A stretch of DNA of 64,000 nt from Poa pratensis (GCA_947311845.1 CAMZMU010000034.1:89030407-89094406); one strand, 5' to 3'. Positions 20,990 to 32,643 are shown, counted from the first letter of the stretch. Numbers and translations: made by a program. Notes: generated from the sequence alone by a model not told the origin.

Positions 20990-23134
20990 TCATCTCATGC
21001 TCGATGCTGAGATGTCAAAATAAAGAGCTGCATCACTCTTTATCCTGTCGGCATGTCCACCACACTCATATTTCGGAGGAGTACCACAGATGCGTGAAAG
21101 CATATTCTGAAATACTGCATCTGATGGATATAATTCTAGTGCCTTCCTTGCAACATTTTCGCCAACTACCAGATCGTTATGGAGCTCGCAAAATGCCAAC
21201 AGATTCCTGTACATCGGCAAGTCAGGTTGTATGGGCATGGCTTCAATGGTGTATGTCGCCTCTGTAAGACGACCCGCCCGTCCTAACATATCTAGAAAGA
21301 GTGTGTAGTGGCTCCTTTGTGGGGAAACACCAAACTGTTTCCTCATAGAGTTAAAATGGTTGATGCCAATGTCAACTAAGCCACTGTGAGTGCAGGCGGA
21401 AAGCACAATGGAGAAAGTGATGTCATCAGGCTGAGCCCCACCCAATGTCATGTCTTCGAAGACCGACAAAGCTTCATAATAAGATCCGTTGGATGCCAGC
21501 CCAGATATTAGTGCATTCCAGGACACAACACTCGGCTCCCTAATTGACTGGAAAACACTTTTAGTATCCTCCAGACACTTATGCTTGCTGTACATGTTGA
21601 TAAGGCTGTTAGAAACTGAGACCTGGCTGGCCAACCCCAATTTCACTGAGCAGCAGTGCAACTGCATCCCAGGCTCTATGGAGGGCAAGGTCGCAGCAGC
21701 AGAGAGAAAGCAGGCGAGACTGAAACCGTCCACGTGGACTTCCTCCTGAAACATGTGTACTATCATCTCAAGGGCCTTATTTGGAAGACCGACCTGATTT
21801 AGCCCCTTGGCTAGGCTTGTGTATGTGAAGCTGTCCCTTACAAAGGCCATTGTTGTCGCCACTGCCCACGCTTCATCCATTCTTGCAAACCTGGAATAAA
21901 GATCAACCAGCGAGTTCCCAACAGTCACATCCAAAGACTCGAAGCTGGTCTTGAGCACATAAGCATGGATTTTGGCAGCATTTAGGAAAGACTGTGAGGA
22001 GCTGCAGCCTTTGAGAAGGGTGGAGACGGTGAATGAGTTGGGCTGCACCCCACTAGCCCTCATCTCGGCGAATGCTGCAAATGCGTCCTCGTCTCTGCCA
22101 TGGCGTGCAAGACCAGAGATGAAGGCAGTCCAGGACACCACATTCGGCCTGTCAGCGGCATTGAACGCATGGACCAAGTCGAGTAAACGGGCGGATGACT
22201 TGCTGTAGAAGTCGACGAGCGCATTGCAGACAGACATGTCGTGCTCCAGACCAAACTTGAACACGCGAGCATGGAGCTGCCGTCCAGCTTGGAACCCCTG
22301 GGAATGGCCGGAGGAAGAACAGGCGGTGATGATCCCCGCGAAGGTGAAGGAATTGGGCTGCACGGCAGCGAGTTCCATGTGACGAAACATCCGCAGAGCA
22401 GCCTGAAGGTCTCCGGTCCGCGAGTAGCCGGCAATCATGGCCGTCCAGAGCACGACGTCCGTTTCTGGCGTGGAGCGGAGCACGGCGTGTGCATGGCCCA
22501 TGAAGCCGCAGCAGGAGTACATGTGGACGAGCGCGGTCTTGAGCACCAGGTTAAGGTCCACACCCCAACGAAGGAGCTGCGCGTGGAGCTGCCTCCCATG
22601 GCGGAACAGTCGCCGGGAGGCGCAGAGAGCCAGCAGTGTGGCGAATGTGTGCTCGGTGGGCGGCGCGGCGGCGGCGAGCATGCGAGGGTAGAGCGCGAGA
22701 GCCTGCGCCCAGTCCCCGGAGCGGAGGAAGGCCGACATCATGACGGTGTAGGAGACAGCGTCCCTGTGGGTCATTTCGTCGAACAGCCTGGCGGCGCCCG
22801 GGAGGTCCGACCGGGCGGAGGAGTAGAAGGCGAGCAGGGAGCAGGCTAGGACTGGGTTGGAGGCGGCGAGGCCGCGGCGGCATGCCTGCGCGTGTATCTG
22901 GTAGGCCAGGCGGGCGTCGCGGCAGCGGAGAAGCGCGGAGTAGGCGAGCTCGTCGGCGGCCGCGGCCGGGTGGGCGGCGAGGACGCGCCGGAAGACGGTG
23001 AGCGCGGCGGCGTGGCGGCCAGAGCGCGCGTGTTCGGCCACGGCCGCGGCCCACGAGGCCGCCGCACGGCGCTGGCTGACTTGCCTTGTCGTTGGTGCGA
23101 GGAGGTGGCGGTGGCGCGACGGCCGCGGCGGCAT
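20990..23134 (-). CDS. pentatricopeptide repeat protein, PLS class
   Basis: An intact single-exon frame of 714 codons. PPR proteins bind organellar RNA sequence-specifically for editing, splicing or stability. The N-terminus is Arg/Ala/Ser-rich with no acidic residue for about 30 residues (MPPRPSRHRHLLAP), an organelle-targeting leader. Repeats alternate P, L and S types: RDAVSYTVMMSAFLRSGDW, TDVVLWTAMIAGYSRTGDL, QPNSFTFAGIITACSSSG, PNVVSWTAFISGLARHGRDE, PSVVSWNALISGLASNGSYY and QPDDITFSIVLSACTHSGL are clear. The C-terminus enters an E-like motif (LDMLGRAGRLTEATYTIEAM, ARKALELYPSDAV) but diverges and stops at once, with no E+ or DYW deaminase domain. It may be truncated relative to full-length E-type relatives. 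A resemblance to Arabidopsis At5g52850 is from memory only. Single-exon structure is normal for the family. Confidence 0.93.
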   Translation of the reverse strand: MPPRPSRHRHLLAPTTRQVSQRRAAASWAAAVAEHARSGRHAAALTVFRRVLAAHPAAAADELAYSALLRCRDARLAYQIHAQACRRGLAASNPVLACSLLAFYSSARSDLPGAARLFDEMTHRDAVSYTVMMSAFLRSGDWAQALALYPRMLAAAAPPTEHTFATLLALCASRRLFRHGRQLHAQLLRWGVDLNLVLKTALVHMYSCCGFMGHAHAVLRSTPETDVVLWTAMIAGYSRTGDLQAALRMFRHMELAAVQPNSFTFAGIITACSSSGHSQGFQAGRQLHARVFKFGLEHDMSVCNALVDFYSKSSARLLDLVHAFNAADRPNVVSWTAFISGLARHGRDEDAFAAFAEMRASGVQPNSFTVSTLLKGCSSSQSFLNAAKIHAYVLKTSFESLDVTVGNSLVDLYSRFARMDEAWAVATTMAFVRDSFTYTSLAKGLNQVGLPNKALEMIVHMFQEEVHVDGFSLACFLSAAATLPSIEPGMQLHCCSVKLGLASQVSVSNSLINMYSKHKCLEDTKSVFQSIREPSVVSWNALISGLASNGSYYEALSVFEDMTLGGAQPDDITFSIVLSACTHSGLVDIGINHFNSMRKQFGVSPQRSHYTLFLDMLGRAGRLTEATYTIEAMPIQPDLPMYRNLLAFCELHNDLVVGENVARKALELYPSDAVFQNMLSRICGTPPKYECGGHADRIKSDAALYFDISASSMR

Positions 23135-23199
23135 TTCTTTGTGTTTTGGTTGCCGCTCAACTGGGAGTTCTTTTTTTGTTCCAAATATATGCTGAATTA

Positions 23200-23690
23200 G
23201 TCCAATTTTTTCAATTCATTCTTCCAAATAGATTGAAGATGCTGAGACAATCTAAAACATTCACATGTTTGAAGAGGTTCAGGAATATACTTTCATCTCT
23301 TGCTCCAACACCAAGTTTCTGCCATGCCGGATCAGTAAAAAACAGTGTACTCCTTTTCGGTACACCTCTCTGCTAGATGCTTCAGAGATTAAACTAGCGG
23401 CAGTGCATGCAGTACTACTAGTATTTATCCAGTCATGCAGAATAATCAAGCAGAGCACAACTATGTAGTAGCATATCTTCTTCATCAATCATCAAAGTCA
23501 GAAGCCAAGAGAGATGATTCTACATGTAGTCCATTAGTTCGACCAACAAAACATTGTAGACCTGTGCCAGAGCTGCACGGGGAATATTATACAGATGCCT
23601 TTTCTAGCATGGCTATGCAGGGATTCATCCTCGATTGATGACGAGTGTATCTTTTTTTTTAGTGGAATGACGAGTGTATCCGGGACCGGA
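23200..23690. other. PPR 5' flank, no further gene
   Basis: Upstream region of the PPR gene; no TATA box is convincing. It ends at the Mutator-like element's target duplication. Confidence 0.5.
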
Positions 23691-23700
23691 GGCAATGATT

Positions 23701-24425
23701 GCTAAATTTTTTTAATAATACATTTTTTTATTAATTTCGGGAAATATTACGCGAATCTGAAGATTTTCAAAATAATACACCCTCGGCTTCGCCTAAGCCG
23801 AAAGGACCCTATCGGCCTCGCCTGGGCCAATTAGGCTGTCGGCCCACAGCTGCATGCAGCAGAGGATCCTATCGGCCTTGCCGAAGCCGACTGGACCCTG
23901 TCGGCCCTGCCGAAGCCGACTGGATCCACCATTGCTTCAAAAAAGCACCACCAAATCACCCCCACAACCTAACCCATCTGTAGATCAGAGTTGCCCTAAC
24001 TCTCTAACACCTCTAGCCTTAAGATTTGCTGGCTGGATGGAGATATCACCGGGGGAGGGAAGAAATCGCCATGGCTCTTTTTCTTTTCGGGTAGGAAGAA
24101 GATACAGAGAGAGAGGCGAGGAGGAAGAAGAAACCGAGCGATGCAGTTATCCAGCGACTAATCGGCTCGGCCAGGCCGATAGGCTAGTCGGCTTCGACGT
24201 GGCCGATTAGTGGCCGCGCGTGACCCGAAAGGGCTGTCGGCCGCAGGCCTGGCCCGCCATGGGACTTATCGGCTTAGCCCAGGCCGACAGGGGCCTATCG
24301 GTTTCGGCGAGGCCGATAAGGTCTTATCGGCTTAGCCCAAGCCGAGGGTGTATTATTTGTGCAATTTCTTCATTCCGCGTAATATTAGTCGAAATTAATA
24401 AAAAAATATTATTAAAAAAAATAGC
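23701..24425. mobile_element. Mutator-like non-autonomous element, 725 bp
   Basis: A perfect 10-bp target duplication, GGCAATGATT, flanks it (23691-23700 and 24426-24435). Terminal inverted repeats are about 100 bp: left GCTAAATTTTTTTAATAATA, right (reversed) GCTATTTTTTTTAATAATAT, both continuing through TTTATTAATTTCG, ATATTACGCG and AATAATACACCCTCGGCTT. Long TIRs with 9-10-bp duplications indicate the Mutator superfamily. The interior repeats a palindromic theme (TATCGGCTTAGCCCAGGCCG and variants) about nine times and has no transposase. A 118-codon frame inside has no recognisable domain. Confidence 0.9.
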
Positions 24426-24527
24426 GGCAATGATTCATCCTTTCCGTTTGATAGCAGGCCGTACGTATGTTTTCCAGCTCGCTTGCTTAGTTGGGCCGAT
24501 GGGCAAGATCTACCCGCACGCAGATGC

Positions 24528-24627
24528 GGCCCACTAGCTGTTGGCTCCTGGCGTCGCTAGCGGCTGCTGTGTGACCCTCGTTTAGTCCCACCTCGAAACC
24601 TTAGCAAAGTTTCGACCGGTTTATAAG
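24528..24627 (+). promoter_or_regulatory. U6-type Pol III promoter (USE + TATA)
   Basis: GTCCCACCTCG at 24585-24595 matches the plant upstream sequence element RTCCCACATCG with one mismatch. TTTATAAG lies at 24620-24627. The 24-bp gap between them is the shorter spacing that specifies RNA polymerase III in plants. The RNA start follows 22 bp later. GGCCCA at 24528-24533 and its reverse at 24492-24497 fit the monocot-specific RGCCCR element. Confidence 0.85.
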
Positions 24628-24648
24628 CCTCGCTGTTGCTGCTGCTTT

Positions 24649-24668
24649 GTCCCTTCGGGGACATCCGA

Positions 24669-24700
<32 letters not shown>

Positions 24701-24750
24701 GGCCCCTGCGCAAGGATGACACGCACAAATCGAGAAATGGTCCAAAAAAA
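24649..24750 (+). ncRNA. U6: U6 spliceosomal snRNA gene
   Basis: The sequence follows plant U6 without visible change through the body: 5' stem-loop GTCCCTTCGGGGACATCC, the ATACAGAGAAGATTAGC segment (ACAGAGA box and AGC triad), then ATGGCCCCTGCGCAAGGATG and CGAGAAATGGTCC. U6 forms the catalytic core of the spliceosome with U2. At the 3' end the usual TCCAAATTTTTT is replaced by TCCAAAAAAATTCGAG, so the Pol III T-run terminator is missing. Because USE and TATA are intact, this is not a retropseudogene. It may be a U6 copy with a damaged terminator or one ending further downstream. Confidence 0.93.
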
Positions 24751-24759
24751 TTCGAGATT

Positions 24760-25587
24760 TCGCCCCCGGATTATTCCTACCCCTTTCAGTGGCATATATG
24801 CTTCAGAGATTAACTACAGAGGCACTACTATTCAGTGATGCAATCATCAAGCAAAACAGAAACTATCGATCTCCTTGTCACCAATCCCGCAGGCAATGGA
24901 TTGGCTATGACTGGATAAACAAGATCCAGAGCTGGGAGTGATTGTGAAGCTTGTCCGTGAGAGAAAAATCAAACAAAGCCTATGCTGTCACACTTATCAC
25001 AGGGAATATGAAGAATGTATACATAATTCTTTATTTTTTTTTGGGTAGGAATAGGATAAATCTCCAGATAGGATTCACTGCGGGAGAGGAAATAATAGTC
25101 AATCATTCTTGGCTTTTCTGTCCTTCAATACATTCTTTTTTGCGAGTTGTCCTTCAATACATATACACCGAGAAGCAATTTTACAAAGCAGACATATCGT
25201 GGGCATTGCCATTATAACTAGAATTGTATAAAATTCAGTTGGCTGAATTTGTATTGACAAGAACAAAACAGAGGCCCGATTGGAATACGGGTACTTTTAT
25301 TGTTCCCGTGAGAAATCAACTGTGCCATTCCAAGCAGACCCTGAAATGGTTTATTCGTGCAAAACTATATATACACAGAGATTACAAGCGAGCTGGACAA
25401 TCAATCCAGAAACACATCTATGCTACGTATTCTACTCCAAATGCTGCATATATCTAATAAGCTCATGCTGACAGAGCAGAGTTTATCTTCAATTCAGATG
25501 CCCGGATTTGCTGAATCGGCAGCAAAACCAGTGCCTTCTGAGCCTAACACAGCAGAGGGCGTGAGTATCTTCCGCAGCTGGGACTAC
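24760..25587. other. spacer between U6 and ALY, includes ALY 3' UTR
   Basis: No coding signal. The segment next to 25588 is expected to be the 3' UTR of the minus-strand ALY gene. A T-rich stretch near 25030 is not positioned to terminate U6 efficiently. Confidence 0.5.
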
Positions 25588-28500
25588 TTACATCAGCATG
25601 GCAGAGCTGCCATGGCCAGATGTTGTTGGCACAAGTGCTAGTATCTGGTTTTTGACGACCGAGATACAGCTCTCTATCTCGTTGTAGACTGCGAGGTTCT
25701 CTGGACAGCTTGGACGCAGCATCGAGAAAGCGTGCTCCAAGACACCCGCTATTTTAGCGGGGGGATGCCGATATTCACTCAGGTCCTGCAAGTTTCAGAG
25801 AAGGGAGATGAAGTGATATGAACAAATACTAGCCATAGATCATCGTCATAGATGGGATCTGTGGACATTTTACCTTGATTGCAAGGACTGTAGCGACACA
25901 GTTCATTATCAGGCTGGATGGAAGTTGGCCATCACCAAGATCACCTTGATGTGCTGCTTGATTAACTTCCTGAGATTCATTGCCATTTTCAGAGATTAAA
26001 AACACATCGACATCATGAGTTGAAAATACAATGATACCTTCATTGCACAAAAGTCGAGAGTTGCCAGCTGGACTTGAACATACCTGCATGACTTGACTAA
26101 CCATCTGCTTGGCTTGTGAAAGTGAGTTTTGGACAAATGAAGTAATAAAAGAATCCAGTTCAACATCGCAAGCACTCCTGTTGTTTGTGTGACCTCTAGG
26201 TTGTAAACTGTGATCAACAAACTGGAGTGGGCGCAATGGTGGTGCTGTATATCTATAAGAGGTGCTCTTGTTGGGTAGCATTTCACGACTAACAGCAGAT
26301 TCAGCCTGTGGATAAATAGATTAATCAGAATTAGCCCTGAGATACCACAATCACAAGCAATTGCGTGCTATAGAACAGTCAAAGACCGAGCAGTATTTAA
26401 TGGTCATGATCATAAATATATAGTACTAGCTTTTAAACTAGATAAGCATGCATACTCAACCTGACTAAAATATATATTTGCCTTATAAAATAAATCTGGA
26501 CAGAATATAACCTTAAGATGTTCATCTGATGTTACCTGTGGACTACTGGACGGCTCAGATACAGAAACACCATTCATGATATGCCCCAGCTCTCTTTTGG
26601 AGTAAGCTCCGAAATGTGCCCAATGTCCACTTTGCGGTGTGCATTATTAGGGCGGGAGTTCCTCTTCTTGAGATAGTCAGGCAGATTATCCAACCAGTTT
26701 ACAGGCATGCAATCAGTGTCCTAAAAAAAACAAGTTCAGCTATGCATTTCTGGATATGAAAATATATCATTAAGTCAAATCATCAACTGAGATTCTCGAG
26801 CAGCTATAACAATGAACTACACATGCTTTCCATGATAAGAATGGAACACACGAATACCCAGCAAAAGTGAGCAAATGATTGCATGTCAAATGCCAGCAAA
26901 AGTGAGCAAATGATTGCATGTCAAATGCCAGAAAAGCAATTGGCTATGTATTAATTAGTATTGTATTAAACCACAGCAGTACGACTAAAGGCTGTCGCTA
27001 AATTAGTATTCTCAATGGAAACGCTTAACATGGTCATAGTATTTGTATGTCAAGGACCAAAAGCTTCAAACCACATTTCACAGGATAAATAACCTAATTG
27101 CAGGGCAACTTTTATAGACTAGGAAAGCTTATTCTTCCTTCTTAATAGTGATGAAAAACTAATAGCTGAACTCTTCTGCCATATAGATAGATGGCATGCT
27201 TAATCAAAATAGCAAATACATACCTTTACTATATCAACACCTAGATCAGGCCTATCAAACTGGACCTTGTAACAATCCCGATCCATGAGTACGACTTTAC
27301 TGTCACAGAGTTCTCTGGTACTTGGGTGACGAACAATGATATGCTGACCAACTGAAAACGGTCGAGCTAGATCTGCTGGTAGAGAATCCCGCAAACCATC
27401 ACTTAGCTCAGCATAGTATTTCCTAACATTTTCGCGATAATCCTCAAGTTTTTCCTTTTCTACTGCCAGAAAGTGGTCGGAAAAGCGGCGGGCCTTGCCA
27501 AGAGAACTGCACGTAATAGATCCTTCAATGTATGCAAACAGACAAAGCATGTACCAAACGGGAAAAAGAACCAATGCTACAACTTCCAGGGTTAGCAAAT
27601 CAATACCTTCGGATTGTGCTCCACTCAGATCGAGTGAGCCTTGACAGATGGCTCAAATTTGCAAACTTTAAGTAGTTTACAAATTCATTATGCATAAACC
27701 ATGGATAATCAACTGCGCTGTAGAACCACTCGTATGTACACCATCTACGAAGTGATTCAGATGACAAGCAATGACGCAATTTTGTTGCCTGGAAATAGGG
27801 AAGAGTTACGACTTACGAGACATGTATCACATGTAATATATGAATCTGCAGTATGCAATTATTGATTAATTATGACTGTACCTGTAAATTATCTGCACCT
27901 TCATTACAAAACACATGCTTTGTTCTGCATTGTATTTTGGATTTTCTTTTGCTTTTCCTTGACATATTTATTAGAGGGTCATTTTTTGTAGGTGCATCAG
28001 AGGATACTTCAGCAGAAATATTTGCACTTGATTCAGGTACATGTATTGCTCCTTTTTCAAAGTCCGAGTTTAAGGAGGGTCGCTCGGTGGTATCAGCCTG
28101 ACATGTTTCCGGTAGAACTGAAGCATTACCAGAATTGCTTTGTTCTTCAGCCAGCACCTGCGGAAAAGAAAAAGAAAAAATGGAACTGACATCAGCCTAC
28201 TGGAGTAATACTGGAGAACACATCAACGTGACAGTGTTTTTAGGTGCGCTCTGAAGGAATAAGCATAAGGTAATAGTGGCCATATATTGATAAAAATGGA
28301 TGCCCAGTTGGAAAGAAATAAAGGAACGACTTCCCATGAATACCAACCAAGCCTATAATTTTATGAACATAATGTGATGCTATTGTATAATGAAATAGCA
28401 AGAACGGTAAGCAAGCATGTAAATGAGGATTCTGAACAAGTTTCCACGTGTAAATGCCAACAGCATGAGCACAAGTACAACTACTAGAAGCTGCGATGGA

Positions 28501-31033
28501 AGACAACTAGCTCAAATTAGAAAACAAACATCAATGAACCGAATTAGGTTTGTGTTCTATATGAGCCCGAAAGGGACCTTCTAAAATTTGGAATCAGACA
28601 ACATAGTTCACTATTCACAACATCTTACCTCTTCATCTAATAACTTCTTTCTTCTTTTCGTCCTTGGCTTGGAAGCACTGGATTCACCAACTTGATTCCT
28701 TTCCTTAGATTGACCAACAGGAGAAAGCGCTTCCTCCTGTCTATGAGATGATGCAGAAGCTCTCTTTTCAAGTGCACCTGGATCATTAGATAAAAAAAGG
28801 GAAGCATCAGCCACACAATATTCCAGAGATAACATTGAAAAGACGAATTAGGAGAAATATGGCTCACCTGAAGGAATATTAATCTCGGGCTGCGGCGTTT
28901 TACTGGGCACAGTCACCAGACTCTCCAATACATCTAAGACCATCATCTCATCTGCAAAAAAAAAAAAACAGGAGACATGATTTTAAAATACTGATAATTA
29001 TTAGTACTATAAGCATTACTAACGAAGGTTAATCACATATGACGAAGCTCCACTGAACAGCAATTAAGTAGCAACACAAATCGAGATGGATAAGTTAATA
29101 AAAAATTATGGCTGCATCTCCTTGGCCACCTCAGGGCTCTGATGATTTGAATAATAATTTTCTAATGAGCTACATACATGATTTCTAATTCCAGAAAAAA
29201 CCCTTCTGTTTGTTGCCAATGACAAGGGGAAGCAACCAATTAGTTCGAAAAATACCTGGAGAAAATAACTGACTAAGTCTCTTATAATCATCTAAGTTAT
29301 TCCCTTCTTCAGCCACCGCCGTGGTTCCGAGCTCAGCTTTATTGGTCTGGGATTCGTCCATGCTTTGCTGAATTCTTCTCTTTTTCAAATGCTGTTGAGT
29401 CTGAGATATCTCTGTGTCTTCAGTTCCTTTGATTTCCAAGAAAATCTGACCCTCAAAATTCTTATTTGCTTCAGTGATTCCTGAGCTTCCATCAGGAGAG
29501 CATCCATCCATTACGAAGACGGTGCCATCATTATTGATGTCTTCATTAGCATGTTTTGTAAAACTGACAGTGTTTTTAATTTGTGGTGTGCTGTTGTCGT
29601 TAGCATTTATATCTGAAGGAACAATAACTGGTACACGAGGGGTACGTTTCTCAACAGGATTTCTTCTGATGTATCTGACAAGTTCTGAAAAAAAGAACAA
29701 GAAACTATGAAAACTATGTTTAAGGAGAAATAAAAGGAGACCACGTATTTGTGATGCAATACTTGCCTCCATAGTATCTTTTCTTGAAAGAAGATGTAAA
29801 CCCAGCAATTCTCATTTCCGGATATGTGAAGGCGTCATGAGGGTGAGGTGATGCATTCTCTTTCTGTGGTGCAGCTTCTCCACGTCTCCGTCCCTTCCCA
29901 TATGATCTAACCATCTGATCAGTTTCTTTATGACTTGGGGATTCCTGCCATCGGGGAGTTTTATGCTAGTCAAAATTCAGAACATTTCTTTATGAAATAA
30001 ATACTGCAGGGTCCTCCTATGTTACCAAATGGTACTGAACTACTGATAGGCAACACTATAAGTGAACTACAAAGGACTAGAAATGGTAATAACATTCACA
30101 CATTATTCAACCAACCAAAGAGAGAATTAAAAATAATTTGATAGACAGAAAACGAAGTAAATACCAGCACAAACATTCAGCACAAGTAAAAACATGAAAA
30201 TTTTACCGAAACATTGTGATGACCAGTAACCAGTGCAATGAATCCCATGGCAGTACCTTCACGCTCCGGAAGAGATAAGAAAGTCTACAACAAGAAATGT
30301 CAGTCAACAACTAAAATCATGCCAAATAGTGTGAAACATTACTGCAGGCTGAACTACACTAGACCCATTTTTTTATTTTCATTGGAACATGAACCTACAG
30401 AGAAACATTAATGTACTGTTCTATGTAAGTGAATTGTCATCTATGGTTTACCAAAAAAAAAGGTAAAGGATGCAAGATTGTAGATTTTGCAGCTAGGACA
30501 TAATAGCATTAGAAACACATACTCACCCGATGTACACTGTAAAGAGCTTCTGCCATGTCAGCCGATTTGCTACCAATTACTGCACTGACCTACAAAAGAG
30601 TCAACAAACAGCTTTCTCACCATGCCTCAAAAGTTACCCAGGAGAAATAAAACCAGATAGAAATGGAAAATCGAGAACCGAACCTTTTTCCAATTTTTTC
30701 CATGTCGACGGTAGGCTTCATAAAAGTGCATTAGCTCATCCTTGCTCCATTGGGGACCCAAGTCTGACATCTTCCTCTTCTGAGAAATCAAAACCTTTTA
30801 GAGTTTTAGTGCAAGAGAAAAGAGCATGTGAATCATCTTAAGAAAGGGGAAAATGCGGTGCACTGTGCTCCAGCTACTGGGCACTGTCTAGAATCAATCT
30901 ATCACCAAGTCTTGCCATATCTTACTTTAAGTTTCACCTTGGTTGAACTAATTGGATCCTCATGATGCTGTCGATCCTCATGTGTTTTTATTGTGATCTT
31001 GGGGATTGTCCGAGAACCTTTTGCTGGACCCAT
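25588..31033 (-). CDS. ALY: ALWAYS EARLY / LIN-9 homologue (DREAM-type complex), 15 coding exons, one-base deletion in exon 12
   Basis: Coding exons (minus): 31033-30926, 30779-30684, 30589-30527, 30284-30207, 29944-29767, 29684-29256, 28951-28868, 28777-28629, 28157-27882, 27788-27607, 27506-27224, 26720-26536, 26305-26084, 25969-25874, 25785-25588. Exons 2-4 encode a SANT/Myb domain ([34 protein letters not shown]). Then comes the conserved KRTPRVPV. Exons 10-11 encode the DIRP domain ([56 protein letters not shown]). The last exon ends in the family tail [14 protein letters not shown] proteins are nuclear LIN9-type subunits of plant MuvB/DREAM-like complexes. Exon 12 is 185 nt although both neighbouring introns are phase 0, so one base is missing (near 26586, in a G-run). 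As written the protein stops after about 690 residues instead of about 875, losing the C-terminal third. Intron 5 is GC-AG. The start at 31033 is chosen as the first in-frame ATG. Confidence 0.92.
26858..26927. repeat. perfect 35-bp tandem duplication in an ALY intron
   Basis: CCAGCAAAAGTGAGCAAATG plus 15 further bases is repeated without change, period 35. It lies in the intron between coding exons 11 and 12. A young duplication with no effect on coding. Confidence 0.95.
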
Positions 31034-32318
31034 TGAAATCGCCCTTGGCTTGAGATCCAGCAAATATTGCTGCAAGCAAGAAAAGCATGTTCAGTATGCA
31101 GTAGTCACTAACGCATATATGCTTAATACCAACGACAGTTATACAGAACACCAAAACAACAATGCTACCTAGTTGTAGAATTTCCTCCCACCGTTAAATG
31201 CTTCAAAATTTTACTATAAAGAAACAAAATTATACATGTTTGCAAACCAAGATGCAAAACCACCACATTCTGCAATCCATTCAGTAATCACTAGTCAGAT
31301 TTGACTTAACAAAGTTATCAGCTTGGAGGACTAAGAAATCCTACGAAGAGTCCAACCAGGTCACCCGGAACTACCTAAGACCAAACATGAAGATAATTTC
31401 ATTCCTAAAAATCTAATCTCCGCGAAGCTTTGATAAGGTATTTGCACAAACTTTGAATCTCCTCGCCATGGTAATGTTGAAATTTACCCAAACGCTCTTA
31501 AAATCTACCCAGATGTTGAAATATCTGAAGTGACAAAAGACCCAAATCTCCGAGAAGACCAACCCGATTACGCATCCGAATCCAATAGAACTAGTTTCTC
31601 CATCGAATTGCCCATAAAAAAAGAAATTTTGATGGCCCATAACCAAAACCTTTGACTGTCCAAAACAATGTATGCCTGCACCAGGTTCCTCGAGTAGAAA
31701 ACAGAATTAATCCACGAACGAAGCGAAAAAATCTGCAGGCAGATACTAATCGGAGAGGCAAGGGGAAACATCTGACAGAATCCAAGCCACAAATCGTAAC
31801 AGCGGATGCCAGAAAAGCGACCGAGGAAACAATCTCATCAGAGATCAGAACCCACGAAGAATCACAGAGCCCCACAGAGCCTGGATAAACGGAACCAACA
31901 CCCATAAATATCAGAATCCTAGCGCGCAGGCAATAACTCGCTGCCAAATCGTCTCCAGGAAGTGGTCCTAGAAATCAATCCAAGCGACCTAAACAAACAT
32001 CAAGGGAGAAGAACCCATCTACAAAAACGCCGCAAATTCCCCGTCACATCTTCTCTAAGAGAGCAAAAAAGCTAACCCGAACCTCCAATCCAAAAACCTC
32101 ACAAGGTCGCCCAAACACCGGAGGAGGAAATCTGCTTAGGTCAAAGCGAGAAATCACTCGGGGCAACCTAGCAAACACCAGAACCCGGCGCAAACTACAC
32201 ATGAACCCGCCCAAACCCCACCGCAGAAATCCCCACCGCGTCCCAACCCGGAGGCCACACACGCCATCTCGTGGGAGATTACACCAAATTCCACCGACGA
32301 ACCCGCGAACGGAGCTCA

Positions 32319-32580
32319 CCTGCCTCGGATCTAGGGCGAATCGCGCTCTGCGAGCGCCGCGCGCACAGCTCGGCGGCTCGCCGCTTCGCGCGGCACAGCT
32401 CCGGTACGAGCCTGGCTGGCCTCTGTCTCCGCCGCGCGGCGTCCGGCGGGAGGAGGACGACGCGGGCGAGCAGGGCTTGGTGGGGGCTCCCGCGGCGGTG
32501 GCGGATCGGCGGCGAGTGGGCGTGGTGGTCGGTTGTTTTGCCTGCGGCTTGGCGGGCGCAGGATACAAGTAGGAGGAGGA
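32319..32580 (-). other. ALY 5' UTR first exon
   Basis: A GC-rich segment that ends in CCGAGGCAG followed by GTGAGCTCC, a strong splice donor at 32318. The next exon begins at 31069, with 36 nt of leader before the ATG at 31033. A minus-strand frame through this exon (from 32568) lacks family similarity and reads into the intron, so I treat it as untranslated. The transcription start is not defined. Confidence 0.55.
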
Positions 32581-32643
32581 GGGAGGGTGGGAGGACGGGT
32601 TTGTGAGGTGGGTGGGGTTTCAGGGGGTGGATGCAACTTTGCC

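Noticed and set aside
22241..22849. Plus-strand 202-codon frame
   Set aside because: Antisense of the intact PPR gene.
32044..32568. 174-codon minus-strand frame as ALY N-terminus
   Set aside because: It reads through a strong splice donor and shows no ALY similarity; the exon is better explained as 5' UTR.
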